Source of the DNA: Naumovozyma dairenensis CBS 421
Lineage: Eukaryota > Ascomycota > Saccharomycetes > Saccharomycetales > Saccharomycetaceae
DNA length: 64,000 nucleotides
Reading direction: 5' to 3'
NCBI RefSeq assembly: GCF_000227115.2
Contig: NC_016484.1
Location: 558,001 to 622,000, forward strand
The position numbers and the translations under genes are program-made. Below are positions 20,719-31,462 of the stretch, one piece after another. Numbering within the stretch: position 1 is the stretch's first letter; each line of letters begins with the position of its first letter. The notes under the pieces are model-generated. The model searched no databases. It was not told the origin of the DNA and saw only the letters and a program-made list of their open reading frames with translations.

Positions 20719-22845
20719 ATGAATGACGAAGTACGCAGTCTAGATGATATCGCAATGGATCTTGACATTGATCTAAATTTAGATCTAAACGTGAACATGG
20801 AGAGAGACATCCCTCTAGATGCAGATCCACTTCTAAAGGTACCACCTTCTCCTACGGTGAGTGAAGACTCCATGATTTTCGAAAGAAACGTTCAAGAGCA
20901 ACCATATCTTTTGTCTTCTCAAAGTGTTAACACTAGCCAAACTACAGTTGATGATGGAAGTAGAATCTCACTAAAAGGGAAAAATTACCAAAACCCTACG
21001 ATGAAACAACAATTTATCGATAATCCAACTATCTTCTCCCCTGTTCCAATGAACCCATCTTCATCACTGGATCTCAATAACATTAGACAAAGGAAACCAT
21101 CGTTGTCTGCGTCTTCTACATCATTAGCTTCTTCAATTAGGTCATCTTCAGTTTCAGTATCATCCTCATCATATTCTTTTTCCAATTTCATCACTCATCC
21201 GCAAACCCCTTCGAAGTTCATATACCTTGCATCACCATCAGCATCACCATCCTTTAACCAGAAATTGCAAAAAAATAACAGAGTATCATCATCAATTCCT
21301 TCTGTTCGTTATAATAATCATCATCACCATCATCAACATCACCACCATTTAGAAAATTTCGTAGCACCCGCATTAGATGCTAGTTGTTCCTTAATAAATG
21401 ATGAAAATACTCATTTTGATGATGTAGATTTGATATTTTCTCATAGACCTTCTTCAACAGCTGCCCTAAGTGATGCTTTAAGAAGATCCTCTTTCAATTC
21501 TTTTGGTTCATCTTTACAGAATTTCCCTTCATCTTCTTCCCATTCATCAGATCCGGATCCGGATCCGGATACTGTTGATCCTGTTGATTCAACTTCAAAC
21601 GACGTACACAACTCTTCCTCTTCCTCTTCATTATCATCCTCATCACAAACAACAGTTACATCCAATAATAATGACAATAATGACAATAATGACAATAATG
21701 ACAATAATGCTAACGACAATATCGACCATATAAACAAAGTATCTGCAAAAGAGAGCAAGCCAAGAATATTAAGATTTTATTCTTTTGCAGATATGTTATC
21801 TGATGAAATATCAACGACCATACAAAATCCTTCTTGTATTCAACAATCAAAATCGCAGTCACAGTTACCATCAACAAATTTTTTGAACCCATTTAATGCA
21901 AGAACAACCAAGAATGTCAATACCGATACCAATACCAATAACAATAATTATTCTAATCGTTCAAGGGAAAATTCTTCCTCTTTACTATCACCATTAGCAA
22001 ATTTAAATTCAAGACGTTATCCTTCTTCTTTACCTCAATCCTCGAAGAAATTATCTTCACATAGTAATCCTTCCATTCTATCGGATAAAAATAAAATTAA
22101 AAGTTTTGACTTCGATTCTAGTGAAAGTGAATATGATGATTTTTCAGATATTGAGAATGATGGGAACAAAAATACAAATGAAATATCATACAAAAACAAC
22201 AATATATTTTCGAATAAAAACTTAAATAAATATACTAAGTCAAGGTCACAATCACAATCACACACAACAAGAGGATGTTTTTCAAAGAGTTCAACTTCAT
22301 TAAAAAAACCACAATCCACTTCAGCATCATCATCTTCATCGTCATTACTACTTTCAACACCCATTACAACTGTTCAATCCCCACCTTCTATATCAACACC
22401 ATCTCCTCTACTGAAAGCAAGAAGTTATTCAAATAATAACATTAATATGAGAAATATCAATATCGTTAGAAATAAAAACAATACCAATACCAGTAATTTT
22501 TGCCATTCTCCTATTCAACAAACGCAGAAAAAACCACCAACTTTATCGAAACAAAAAGGAAATACTTTATCAACTTTACCAAAGTTGTCATCAATAACGA
22601 ATACCACTTTAAACAATACAAATACTATTAATTCATATTCAACATCAAATTCAACTTCAACTTCAAATATTCTATCAAACACACCAGAAGAGACAAGAAA
22701 ATCCAATTATTCATCTTCTTCCTCAACTCTATCTCTACCACTATCGCAACAAACTCTGCAACAAGCCAAATTAAGTGCCATACTGAGATATAAAATTAAA
22801 AATACCACTACAACTACCAATACCAATACCAAAACAACAAAATAA
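20719..22845 (+). CDS. MLF3: Mlf3/Vhs2-family Ser-rich protein (708 aa)
   Basis: Low-complexity Ser/Asn-rich protein with poly-His (near residue 200) and NND repeats (near residue 315). The conserved island RFYSFADMLSDE near residue 352 is the mark of the Mlf3/Vhs2 family. S. cerevisiae Mlf3 (about 450 aa) is a Ser-rich phosphoprotein linked to leflunomide tolerance; Vhs2 stabilises septins. The longer size comes from inserted simple repeats. Synteny fits YNL074C, between RNH201 and IMP4. Its biochemical role is not known. Confidence 0.82.
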   Translation: MNDEVRSLDDIAMDLDIDLNLDLNVNMERDIPLDADPLLKVPPSPTVSEDSMIFERNVQEQPYLLSSQSVNTSQTTVDDGSRISLKGKNYQNPTMKQQFIDNPTIFSPVPMNPSSSLDLNNIRQRKPSLSASSTSLASSIRSSSVSVSSSSYSFSNFITHPQTPSKFIYLASPSASPSFNQKLQKNNRVSSSIPSVRYNNHHHHHQHHHHLENFVAPALDASCSLINDENTHFDDVDLIFSHRPSSTAALSDALRRSSFNSFGSSLQNFPSSSSHSSDPDPDPDTVDPVDSTSNDVHNSSSSSSLSSSSQTTVTSNNNDNNDNNDNNDNNANDNIDHINKVSAKESKPRILRFYSFADMLSDEISTTIQNPSCIQQSKSQSQLPSTNFLNPFNARTTKNVNTDTNTNNNNYSNRSRENSSSLLSPLANLNSRRYPSSLPQSSKKLSSHSNPSILSDKNKIKSFDFDSSESEYDDFSDIENDGNKNTNEISYKNNNIFSNKNLNKYTKSRSQSQSHTTRGCFSKSSTSLKKPQSTSASSSSSSLLLSTPITTVQSPPSISTPSPLLKARSYSNNNINMRNINIVRNKNNTNTSNFCHSPIQQTQKKPPTLSKQKGNTLSTLPKLSSITNTTLNNTNTINSYSTSNSTSTSNILSNTPEETRKSNYSSSSSTLSLPLSQQTLQQAKLSAILRYKIKNTTTTTNTNTKTTK

Positions 22846-23120
22846 ATGACCCTAAATATCTAATACCAAAAATGCAACAGATAGGCACTCTATACATATA
22901 TATTATCCTCTATATTAAGATGCTAGTTCCTCATAAGATTCTAAAAAATCACACAGATTACGCACCGTGATATCTACCATTTTATGTTTTGTTTTTTTTC
23001 ATTTTTTATCACTTTCTATATATCTATAGACATAAGTTTCCAAAACAACTCAACTTAATTGAAAACTGGAATCATGCACATGCCCCCCCCCCCCCCCCAC
23101 CTTTTTATATACATATATTT
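22846..23120. other. Convergent MLF3-IMP4 intergenic with a C16 homopolymer
   Basis: This is a short 3' flank shared by convergent genes. Sixteen consecutive C residues lie at 23083-23098, very unusual in this AT-rich genome. Confidence 0.7.
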
Positions 23121-23990
23121 TCATAAATAATCTTTCCTTCCAGCTGTTCTAACAAATCTTCTTAATTGCCATTCCACATCTGCATCTTTATTTTCTAACG
23201 TTCCTAATCTTAATTCATACAGCCTCATCTCAAAACGAGGTCCCACTTCTGCCATCTCCACACCATCTCTTGTCTTCACATAGACATGTTGTCTAACACT
23301 AATAAAGTCTCCTCTATTAGCAAATGTAATCACCCTAGAAGAATCCACTTTAACACCAGGTGCAAACAAATGTTTCAAAATCGTTACCACTCTTTTCCCC
23401 AAATCAGTAGTAAAATTATCAAATATTAAATGTGGGTTCACTTCACTTTGATTCCCAGCATTCAAAATATCGTGTCTCAATACAACATTATGTAAACTGA
23501 AATACGCTGTGGGACCATGTGGGAAATGTGACACTGTCAATGAAGTTGGTACACCTCTATGTTCATGTAATATAATCAAATCGGAGGTACCAGAGTTAAT
23601 ACAAGCACTAACTAAATTAGGCATAACATAATTACCTCTATTCAATCTGACAGCATTAGGAAACAACAATTTAATCTCTTTGGCAAATTGTGATAACCTT
23701 GTACTAGGATCTCTTGATGTACTAACAATGATACGAGGTTCCACTATCCCAGAAGTATGTGAATATTCATCATCAATTTCTAACTCCTCTTTGTCTGCAT
23801 CAGGGTGAGATTGATCGTATTGGAAATCCTTTTGTAATTCAAGATCTTCAGCAAGTTCCTTCGGCAGAGGTTTCCCTTGTGCTAATGCAGTTTTAATTAT
23901 CTGACGCTTTTCATGAAGTTGGGATTCTTGTAATTCTTGAGCTTTACGATATAAATATTCTCTTCTTTCACGCGCTTGCTTTCTTAACAT
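23121..23990 (-). CDS. IMP4: Imp4, U3 snoRNP/SSU processome Brix protein (289 aa)
   Basis: Basic N-terminal helix ([20 protein letters not shown]), then a Brix domain from about residue 85 ([20 protein letters not shown]) to 270. It includes [26 protein letters not shown]. The length equals S. cerevisiae Imp4 (290 aa). Imp4 works with Imp3 and Mpp10 in the nucleolus and promotes U3-pre-rRNA pairing for 18S rRNA maturation. PAC and RRPE elements upstream fit a ribosome-biogenesis gene. Confidence 0.97.
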   Translation of the reverse strand: MLRKQARERREYLYRKAQELQESQLHEKRQIIKTALAQGKPLPKELAEDLELQKDFQYDQSHPDADKEELEIDDEYSHTSGIVEPRIIVSTSRDPSTRLSQFAKEIKLLFPNAVRLNRGNYVMPNLVSACINSGTSDLIILHEHRGVPTSLTVSHFPHGPTAYFSLHNVVLRHDILNAGNQSEVNPHLIFDNFTTDLGKRVVTILKHLFAPGVKVDSSRVITFANRGDFISVRQHVYVKTRDGVEMAEVGPRFEMRLYELRLGTLENKDADVEWQLRRFVRTAGRKDYL

Positions 23991-24403
23991 ATTTCCTTGT
24001 GCTTAAGTATTTAATGTAGTATGTTAATGGAATTATATGAACTCTTTCTTTTTCATTATTAATGTACAAACTTGGTATCGACTGGTTCATTATCTTCTGT
24101 TCTTCATTATAGCTCATTATAACATAACTCATCGCAAGTTTTTCTTTTTTTTTTTTTTTTTGTAAAAATTTTCCACAAATTAGGGCTTACGTAATACCTT
24201 AGGGCATTTTATCATTAACCTCACTTGACAAGAATAGCCCTATTCCGAGGATTATATAAACATTTTCATCCAATATGGTCTACAAGCTTTTATCTTTTTA
24301 CTTTGTACGTAGCTCCTTTTTGAATTAAATAAATAAATCTATACTTGAATCACATCTATATGTATGCCTTGAACAGCATCTTTGTTGGTTTTTTCAGCTC
24401 AGT
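23991..24403. other. IMP4 upstream / MKS1 downstream region
   Basis: No gene is seen. It includes a T-rich tract of about 18 bases near 24144-24161 and the IMP4 promoter elements listed separately. Confidence 0.5.
24128..24172 (-). promoter_or_regulatory. PAC and RRPE elements upstream of IMP4
   Basis: CTCATCGC at 24128-24135 is the exact PAC element on the minus strand (GCGATGAG). AAAAATTTT at 24164-24172 is the RRPE core. They lie about 140-180 bp before the IMP4 ATG, the same arrangement as at RRT14. Confidence 0.8.
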
Positions 24404-26584
24404 TCACTTTTGTTGCTTCCGTCGATTATAATCCTTAACAATTTTCTCCTCTTCTGAAATTTCCATTCTTGTCTTTAAAAATCCTGCATTCCGGCTCTTT
24501 GAAGGTATATCCATAGATTCTCTTCTACTATTCACATTACTACCACTAATACTGCCCCCTGCTCTTCCTCTTCCTCCGCCAGCTGCATTCCTTTCTTCCC
24601 GTTGTGTCATTTCTTCTTGTTTTCGTAATCTTGCAGCTGTCAACCTACTACCGCCAATATTAGCGGCCATCCGTTGTTGATGAATATTATTTGGTAAAAA
24701 CATATGAGTAGCTAGTGCAGTAGGTAAGATAGTTTGTGCCGTTGGTGGAGCATTTGATTCGTGTAAATATCGTTCGCCTGTAGCTTCCGAGACAATGCTA
24801 CTAAAACTTTCCGTCCTTCTTGTTCTTGGCCTTGATGTCTTCTTGGTTGTTGTTCTTGTCCTCGATCTTGATCTACCTTGCTGTTCTTGCTGTTCTTGTT
24901 GCGTCTTGATCAAATTCACCGTGCTTGTTAAATCGCTTGACCTTGGTGGTGATACAGAACCTAATGCGTTTACCGTACTTGTTTCTAAAGTGGCCAATCT
25001 AGATATAAGCCCAGAATCTTGAGAATGTATTGGTGCAGGAGTTGTAGTATTTGTATTGTTGTTATGCTTCGGCGTTAATTGGGTCTGTAATGATAACATG
25101 GATGAAGTTGAGTTGCTATGATCCTTCTTATTGGTAATCTGTATGTTATCATTCGTTGTCTGTGATTCATCGTTGTTAGTTATATTGTTGCTATTCTGAT
25201 TTTCCATGGTTTCATTTACAAACAAACCGCTCAATAAGCTTCGTCTAACTCTCTCATGGGAACGTACGGTGTTATTTGATGATACAGAAGATTGATTAGA
25301 CTTCATTTTTTTTCTATTCTCATTATTTTTGTTTTTATTCTTATTTTTTGTGAATATCAATTTATCCCACTGTTTCCTATAATATTGATCTTCTTCATCT
25401 TCATTCAGATCATCAAATCCATCATCATCGTCATCTGCATAAAGGTCGGAATCTTCTGAAACACTATCCCAATCTGAATCATCATCTTCTTCATCTTCAC
25501 TACTAAAGAATATTTTATTATTATTTTTATCTAATGATTTTGAAACATCTATCTTCTGTAAATCTGTACCCGAGTGTTTAGCAAACAAGGAGTGCTTTTT
25601 CAAATTCGGTGATTTTCTTGAGAACAAAGTATTTGTAATATTGGTAGTTATCTTATCGCTATCATTGTTTGAAACGACTTTTTTAGTGATGATTGTATTG
25701 GTATCAAAACCTGTAACAATAGTTTGTGGATTCTCCTTTTTCAGTACAGAATTAGTACTCATTTTAAAATTTATAATCTTATTTGAGCCCTGGTTGCTGT
25801 GGTTGGTGTTACTACTATCACCATTGTTATGGCTAATATCATTATTAACTGTAGTTTTATACTTTTCAGTCATATTCGAAAATAATCCAGTAGATGACTT
25901 GTATGGTATTGATGCCACATCAGCTGAACTCGTTGAAGTATGTGTATTATCATTAGTTGCTTCCTGCTTATTTCCTTCCATAACCGGTTGTATACTCGTT
26001 CTTCTTGATGATATTGTAGATGTAGAAGCTGAATTAGGTAGAGGAGATACCTCTAATAATATCTCTCTCGATTTCGGTAAAGCAGTAGTATTGCCAGCAA
26101 AAAGACTTTTGTTCGACGTAGGTACTGTTCGATTTGATCGATCATTTGATTCAGAGTGGAGTCGAGTCTGAATTGCATGTTGGGGTTGTACTTGAGTGTG
26201 GGATCGTACTTGAATAGTATTATTTGCTCTTGCAGTCGATGATGAAGAAGAAGATGATGACGATCCATAATTAGTGGGGTTCTTAACGGGATTTAATACA
26301 TAATAAATATTTTTCACACCATCTCTCTTTTTCGAGCGATTAATATTATGGTTTTTTAATAAGGCTTTGTTCATAATCCGCCAGCTAAGGTTATGCAATC
26401 TTTCACCTTGTTCAATAAATTTTGAACACGTAATCAACGAAGTGTAAAGATCTATTGAATCGAATAAATGTAATCTCTCAGGAGTGAAGAGGTTAGGTGT
26501 GACTTTCAGGAATTTATTCTCGTCATCAAATTTCAACCTTTTCGGTATACTAGCAGTATTGATATCTTTTGTGTCTGATGACAT
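24404..26584 (-). CDS. MKS1: Mks1, regulator of retrograde and nitrogen signalling (726 aa)
   Basis: The conserved N-terminal block has LHLFDSIDLYTSLITCSKFIEQGERLHNLSWRI (about residues 37-70). A middle block has an acidic SSEDEEDDDSDWDSVSEDSD stretch, and a further YRKQWDKLIF motif follows. A block near the end has FLPNNIHQQRMAANIGGSRLTA. The rest is Ser/Thr/Asn-rich and disordered. It is longer than S. cerevisiae Mks1 (584 aa) because of low-complexity inserts. Mks1 binds Bmh1/2 or Rtg2 in the cytoplasm and represses Rtg1/3-dependent transcription and lysine biosynthesis. Synteny (between IMP4 and APJ1) is as YNL076W. Confidence 0.9.
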   Translation of the reverse strand: MSSDTKDINTASIPKRLKFDDENKFLKVTPNLFTPERLHLFDSIDLYTSLITCSKFIEQGERLHNLSWRIMNKALLKNHNINRSKKRDGVKNIYYVLNPVKNPTNYGSSSSSSSSSTARANNTIQVRSHTQVQPQHAIQTRLHSESNDRSNRTVPTSNKSLFAGNTTALPKSREILLEVSPLPNSASTSTISSRRTSIQPVMEGNKQEATNDNTHTSTSSADVASIPYKSSTGLFSNMTEKYKTTVNNDISHNNGDSSNTNHSNQGSNKIINFKMSTNSVLKKENPQTIVTGFDTNTIITKKVVSNNDSDKITTNITNTLFSRKSPNLKKHSLFAKHSGTDLQKIDVSKSLDKNNNKIFFSSEDEEDDDSDWDSVSEDSDLYADDDDDGFDDLNEDEEDQYYRKQWDKLIFTKNKNKNKNNENRKKMKSNQSSVSSNNTVRSHERVRRSLLSGLFVNETMENQNSNNITNNDESQTTNDNIQITNKKDHSNSTSSMLSLQTQLTPKHNNNTNTTTPAPIHSQDSGLISRLATLETSTVNALGSVSPPRSSDLTSTVNLIKTQQEQQEQQGRSRSRTRTTTKKTSRPRTRRTESFSSIVSEATGERYLHESNAPPTAQTILPTALATHMFLPNNIHQQRMAANIGGSRLTAARLRKQEEMTQREERNAAGGGRGRAGGSISGSNVNSRRESMDIPSKSRNAGFLKTRMEISEEEKIVKDYNRRKQQK

Positions 26585-27344
26585 ATCTGCTAGGAATCAG
26601 ATTTGCCTACAAATCGTATTCAATATGGATGGTGTTATTAGTTAATATAAAGGTACAAATTACCTCACGTAAAACTATTATGTAAGGTGTGCCTCGTATA
26701 TTTTTTGTCCCTTTAGAACTGTTTTAGCGGGAAGATAAATGGATAAGTTCAAAGTTATTGAAATGTCCTATAAGGGTTATTATTAGTCCGTACAATAGTA
26801 GGTTCACCTCATTCAAAGAATCAGACTAAGCTGGATCTTTTCTATGCGATTACGCGTTGGAAAACTTCTTGTAATTGATGTCTTGGCAAAAGATCAGTTC
26901 TTCCATTTCCAAACTTTCTACATAAAAGATGCCTTTTTTTTTTGTAAACGTTAACGCTTGAAGCTGTTTTCTTCATTTTCTGCGTCTTCAAATTGTTAAG
27001 AAATTACAGGATTTAGAACAAAAAATAGAGCAAAAATTAACGACACACATTTTAGTGACGTCCTTGGTTCTAAACCATGTTGGAGAAAGACTCGTGGTTG
27101 CCATATTACGTAGTATTAAATTATTTTTATATGTAACTCCAAATTATGTTCTCTCCCTGGTATACCGTACACGACGATTTTTGTTTTAGCCTTACAAGGA
27201 CTGGGAATACTTGAATGAGCATATATATATGATAAATATTATTTGCAATTATTGCTCACTAATAAGTTTTGGTTAAGTACATAATCTATGAAGGTTATCG
27301 AACGTCTCTGTTTGGTGACAACGTTCTTTCATTTGGTAACACAA
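26585..27344. other. MKS1 upstream / APJ1 downstream region
   Basis: No gene is seen. An ACGCGT word occurs at 26852-26857, about 270 bp before the MKS1 ATG. Its relevance is unknown. Confidence 0.45.
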
Positions 27345-28937
27345 TCATTTGGTATCCAAGTCATCTTGTATATAATCTGGCATGATATCATTCTGGCTTT
27401 CCCTCTTTTGCCTTTTGTTACAGCTGTCTTCTGTATTATCTGATTGCCATCTTTGTGATCGAGATTTGATTCCAGCCTGTCGAAGTCGATCTAAATCAGG
27501 TGCAAAACTACTTAGGACATGTTCTTCTACTTCAATACAGTCATCTAACTGTTGATCAATAATAACCTTCTCCTTCTGTAATTCATTTTTCATATGAATG
27601 TCTTCACTTAAGATACTTCTTAATTTATCTATTGTTTCGTTCTCCAATTTAGTAGGATATTTCACTTTAAATTGTATATATAAATCACCGTTGGGCAAAT
27701 ATTCTTCTCCATTATTCGTTTCATCTTCAATATATCGTGGCATTCCCAAATTTTCAACACATTTCAAACAATCTGGTTTCAATATTTCACTTGGTATAAT
27801 ATCCAACTTGATTAATTTCCCACTTGGATGATTTTTAATGTATATTTCACCACCACATAGACTAGTAATCAAATCAATTTGACAATTCCTTAATAATAAA
27901 TCTTTTTCATTTATGATTTCGAAATGAAATTTATTTTTGTTTTCACCTTGATCAATATTTGAATCATTCTTCCAAGATTTGCCTTCTATTTGATTAATGA
28001 CAATGATTACATCACCTGGGATGACTTTCTCTTTATTTAATTTTCCAACTAACATTACTTGATCAGCCTCTCCCTTCAACACAATTTTTTGATTATTTCG
28101 CATTCCTGGTTTAACAGTTACTGTAAATATTGTCCTTTCTCTTAAATATCCTTCACCTTGACATTCTTTACAACCGCTTTGAGAATCAATGAAATAACCC
28201 ATCCCTGAACAATTAAAACATGTAGAGCTCCAACTTTGAACCATTGGACCCAACATTTTCGTTTCAGTGTTAATACCTTTACCTTGACATTCATTACATA
28301 TGATCGTATTCATACCGCCCATCCCATTGCATGAATGACATGATCTTGTTCTATTCAATCCCAATTTGCATTTCTTCCCTTGATACAATTCCTTTAAGGT
28401 ACAATTCAAAACATGTTTGATATCAGGACCTCGAGATAAACCTTTCTCAAATAAAGTACCTGTAGTAGACGGACTATTCAATGCTTGAGTCATAAACCGA
28501 TTACCCGCGCTATTGGTATTAGTATTGGTACTAGGGACATTATTGAAAGGACTACTATTACTATTATAATTGTTATTATTAACTCTACTTGATTTATCGA
28601 AAAACTTAGCAAACAAATCTCCCGGTGATAGCTCTGTCGTATCAAAATCATCCTTCTGATCATTATTTCCTCTTTGTTTATCAATTAACGATTCATCTAA
28701 TGTTCCGTACGTGTCATACAGTAACTTCTTATCTTTATCATGCAACACTTCATATGCTTTGCAAATCTCTTGGAATTTCAATTTAGACTCCTCAGAATGA
28801 TTATTCTTATCGGGATGATATTTCAATGCCAATTTCTTGTACGCATTCTTAATTTCAAAGAGTGTCGCAGCAGTTGGAACTTGTAAGATTGAATAAAGTC
28901 TCGTATTATTGTTATTGACGACGCTATTACCCTTCAT
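27345..28937 (-). CDS. APJ1: Apj1, class A J-domain co-chaperone (530 aa)
   Basis: J domain at about residues 12-78 with the HPD triad (KYHPDKNN). An Asn/Ser-rich linker follows, then a four-repeat zinc-binding region (CHSCNGMG, CNECQGKG, CFNCSGMG, CKECQGEG) at about 195-275, and a C-terminal substrate-binding domain. The length matches S. cerevisiae Apj1 (528 aa). Apj1 stimulates Hsp70 ATPase and acts in the nucleus and cytosol in disaggregation, SUMO-dependent degradation and Hsf1 shut-off. Synteny fits YNL077W. Confidence 0.95.
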   Translation of the reverse strand: MKGNSVVNNNNTRLYSILQVPTAATLFEIKNAYKKLALKYHPDKNNHSEESKLKFQEICKAYEVLHDKDKKLLYDTYGTLDESLIDKQRGNNDQKDDFDTTELSPGDLFAKFFDKSSRVNNNNYNSNSSPFNNVPSTNTNTNSAGNRFMTQALNSPSTTGTLFEKGLSRGPDIKHVLNCTLKELYQGKKCKLGLNRTRSCHSCNGMGGMNTIICNECQGKGINTETKMLGPMVQSWSSTCFNCSGMGYFIDSQSGCKECQGEGYLRERTIFTVTVKPGMRNNQKIVLKGEADQVMLVGKLNKEKVIPGDVIIVINQIEGKSWKNDSNIDQGENKNKFHFEIINEKDLLLRNCQIDLITSLCGGEIYIKNHPSGKLIKLDIIPSEILKPDCLKCVENLGMPRYIEDETNNGEEYLPNGDLYIQFKVKYPTKLENETIDKLRSILSEDIHMKNELQKEKVIIDQQLDDCIEVEEHVLSSFAPDLDRLRQAGIKSRSQRWQSDNTEDSCNKRQKRESQNDIMPDYIQDDLDTK

Positions 28938-29165
28938 TTGGAATTATTGATAGGTACAAATCCCACCCGCATATGTACTCAAACTCTCACTTTCTTTTTG
29001 AATTAGGATATCAAAAACCAGCTCAAATCAAATCAAATCAACTTAACTCAACTTAACCTGTTAAAGAGAGTTTCTTTTTGTTCATCCATCATAGATTGAA
29101 ATTATTCACCGTTGAACAGTTGGGTGATGTATACACCCGTGCACCACACCACAGCATAACATGAC

Positions 29166-30509
29166 TTAATTAAGAGCTAAAATGGGCGCCAACGTCAACT
29201 CTTTGGCAGCCACAGCGTCAGTGCCAGCGTCAGCAATGGCAATGGCTCTGGCAATGGAATACCTCTTGGTGGGTGATGATAGTGATGATGATGATGATGC
29301 CTGTGATAAACGGTAGGAAGTGCTTGTAGTGGGGGTCATATTGTTATGGTTCTTGGAGGAAATGGATGAACGGGGTAAAGAAGAAGATGATGATGATGGT
29401 AATGGTGAATCAGGATGGATTAGCCTTATTCGTAAGTTTATGCGTTGTAAAATGACTAGAGACATGTATTCTTTCCAAAGTCGCATCAATCTTCTTCGTC
29501 TATGGTTGTAAAGATGGTGATTTATATGTGATAGTGCACCCGGTGTACTATTTGATCTTTTTAATTTCCTGTGCGTAGACAGACACGAACGATCACCATT
29601 TATTGGTCTTGAACGGATACGAGTCATTGTTTTCCTTCTATCGTTGTGTAATATTATTTCGGCAGACTTTATTGACGATGGTAAACTTTTCCTCTTTATT
29701 GAATTCGCTCTCTTGAAATAAGCATTCTTTGTAATTGTACCATTGGTTTCCACATATGGATGAGCATTATACATATTCTTTGTTACAAAAAGCCGTATCA
29801 TAGATCCTTCTAATAGCTCTTTTGGATTATCATTAGGCTCTGTTAAATTAACATATTCCATCATGGATGATAATTCATGGAAATCTCTAAATTGACGCTT
29901 ATTATTTTTTCGATATTTGTCCATCGTATTTTTCCAAGATCTATTATGGTTTCCCGAATTCTTCCTCCACAAATCATTATTAAACCTTTTGAAAAATCCC
30001 TTATGGAAAATATATTTAGATTCCTTCCCATACTTCATTTTCTCTCCCTTATTAGTGAAATCAACTCTTTTCATTGAAGCATACGATCCTTGTCTAGTTA
30101 TGACACTATGATTATTCATACGGTTATTCTCATTACGATTGTGCCCACGATTACAGCCACAACAAGTATCATCATTATCTTCTAGTAATTGCCGTAATCG
30201 AATAGCTTGATTATCAGAAATAGTGTCCTTTTCTTGATGGTCACCCCAAATTCTTCGATTTTCAGACCGATATGGAAAGTCATCAATCAGATCGTATGAA
30301 TGATTGTTAGCTTGAATCAATTGAGAAGATATCTTAGCTCTTTCTTTGTTAATAACCTCATCTCGTGGTTGGAATTGGAATTCACTTGAAATTGGCATCG
30401 GGATTAGAGATGAAGACGATGATACCATTATTATCTCTGGATCAGCTTTTTGATATTCTTGTGCCATATCCTGATTATGAACATTTTCAGCGAGTAACGC
30501 TAACGACAT
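29166..30509 (-). CDS. NIS1: Nis1-like bud-neck protein (447 aa)
   Basis: Basic, Ser-rich protein without clear domains. The C-terminal third has Arg-rich stretches (RRRRLMRLWKEYMSLVILQR) and ends in Ser-rich and Ala-rich low complexity. The identification rests mainly on position, directly beside APJ1 on the same strand as YNL078W in S. cerevisiae, and on similar length (407 aa). Nis1 localises to the bud neck and interacts with septins and SUMO-pathway proteins. Confidence 0.7.
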   Translation of the reverse strand: MSLALLAENVHNQDMAQEYQKADPEIIMVSSSSSLIPMPISSEFQFQPRDEVINKERAKISSQLIQANNHSYDLIDDFPYRSENRRIWGDHQEKDTISDNQAIRLRQLLEDNDDTCCGCNRGHNRNENNRMNNHSVITRQGSYASMKRVDFTNKGEKMKYGKESKYIFHKGFFKRFNNDLWRKNSGNHNRSWKNTMDKYRKNNKRQFRDFHELSSMMEYVNLTEPNDNPKELLEGSMIRLFVTKNMYNAHPYVETNGTITKNAYFKRANSIKRKSLPSSIKSAEIILHNDRRKTMTRIRSRPINGDRSCLSTHRKLKRSNSTPGALSHINHHLYNHRRRRLMRLWKEYMSLVILQRINLRIRLIHPDSPLPSSSSSSLPRSSISSKNHNNMTPTTSTSYRLSQASSSSSLSSPTKRYSIARAIAIADAGTDAVAAKELTLAPILALN

Positions 30510-31237
30510 TATGCCTCTTGTGCTACTATGTACACTTCCTAATTACTTCAATGAAGAATATGAAAAGTTTTGTAAAGACTTATTAGTTACATATCAAGCA
30601 AGAAAATCACAACTGAATAGATATTAGTAACCTATAAATGAACTACCATGGTTTCCCTAATAATTACTATATGTCCATTGTTTCATTGCAACTTTACTTA
30701 ATTATGGAATAAACCAGCCATCTTTAAATACCCTAATATGTCCACTAAAATATTACATAGCCATTTCGCTTTTACTTTTCAAGTGACATTTTCGCTTTGT
30801 TTATTTTCACCTTCAAAGGCTAAACATTTTTTGGGGAGACTTTCTGTCACCTCAATTGAAAATAAATTAAACATGACACAATTCATAACTATTTGCTATA
30901 TAGTTATGATAGTAAGTATCTGTTTAATTATATACCCAGAAGGGTTTTATATCTATTATATTTATTATATTTTATTCATTTTAGTTATCTCGCTAACCAG
31001 CCGTTAGTTTATAGAAAACTACATTTTTAATGACAGCTTGTCCCACTGCAAAACATAATGTTGGAACATATGAAGTTAAACCTTTTTTTGCCACCTAGTT
31101 TGTTCTTGAATGGTTCCAATATAAAAGGAGACAACCATATCGTTTCGACGTTAAAAGATTTAAATCATAAATATCAATAAAGCAACGATAAGTGATAACT
31201 TCTTTGTTATTTAAAATAAGATAAAATAAAATAAAAC
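30510..31237. other. NIS1 upstream region to first assembly gap
   Basis: No gene is supported. An 89-residue frame at 30738-31007 (plus) contains a hydrophobic tail of mostly Ile, Tyr and Leu, typical of AT-rich chance frames. In S. cerevisiae TPM1 would be expected about here and is not present. Confidence 0.4.
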
Positions 31238-31350
31238 NNNNNNNNNNNNNNNNNNNNNNNNNNNNNNNNNNNNNNNNNNNNNNNNNNNNNNNNNNNNNNN
31301 NNNNNNNNNNNNNNNNNNNNNNNNNNNNNNNNNNNNNNNNNNNNNNNNNN
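31238..31350. other. Assembly gap (113 N)
   Basis: Run of N, flanked on the right by a TA dinucleotide repeat that probably caused the break. Confidence 0.99.
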
Positions 31351-31462
31351 TATATATATATATATATATATATGTGTGTATAAAAAGAACGAACCAAATC
31401 AATATAGTGTATCAGAAAATACAAAAAAATAAGTTCAGAACCATCTTAGTAGATCACATTCA

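Noticed and set aside
30738..31007. 89-residue hydrophobic frame upstream of NIS1
   Set aside because: Ile/Tyr/Leu-rich composition expected by chance from AT-rich DNA, and no family resemblance.
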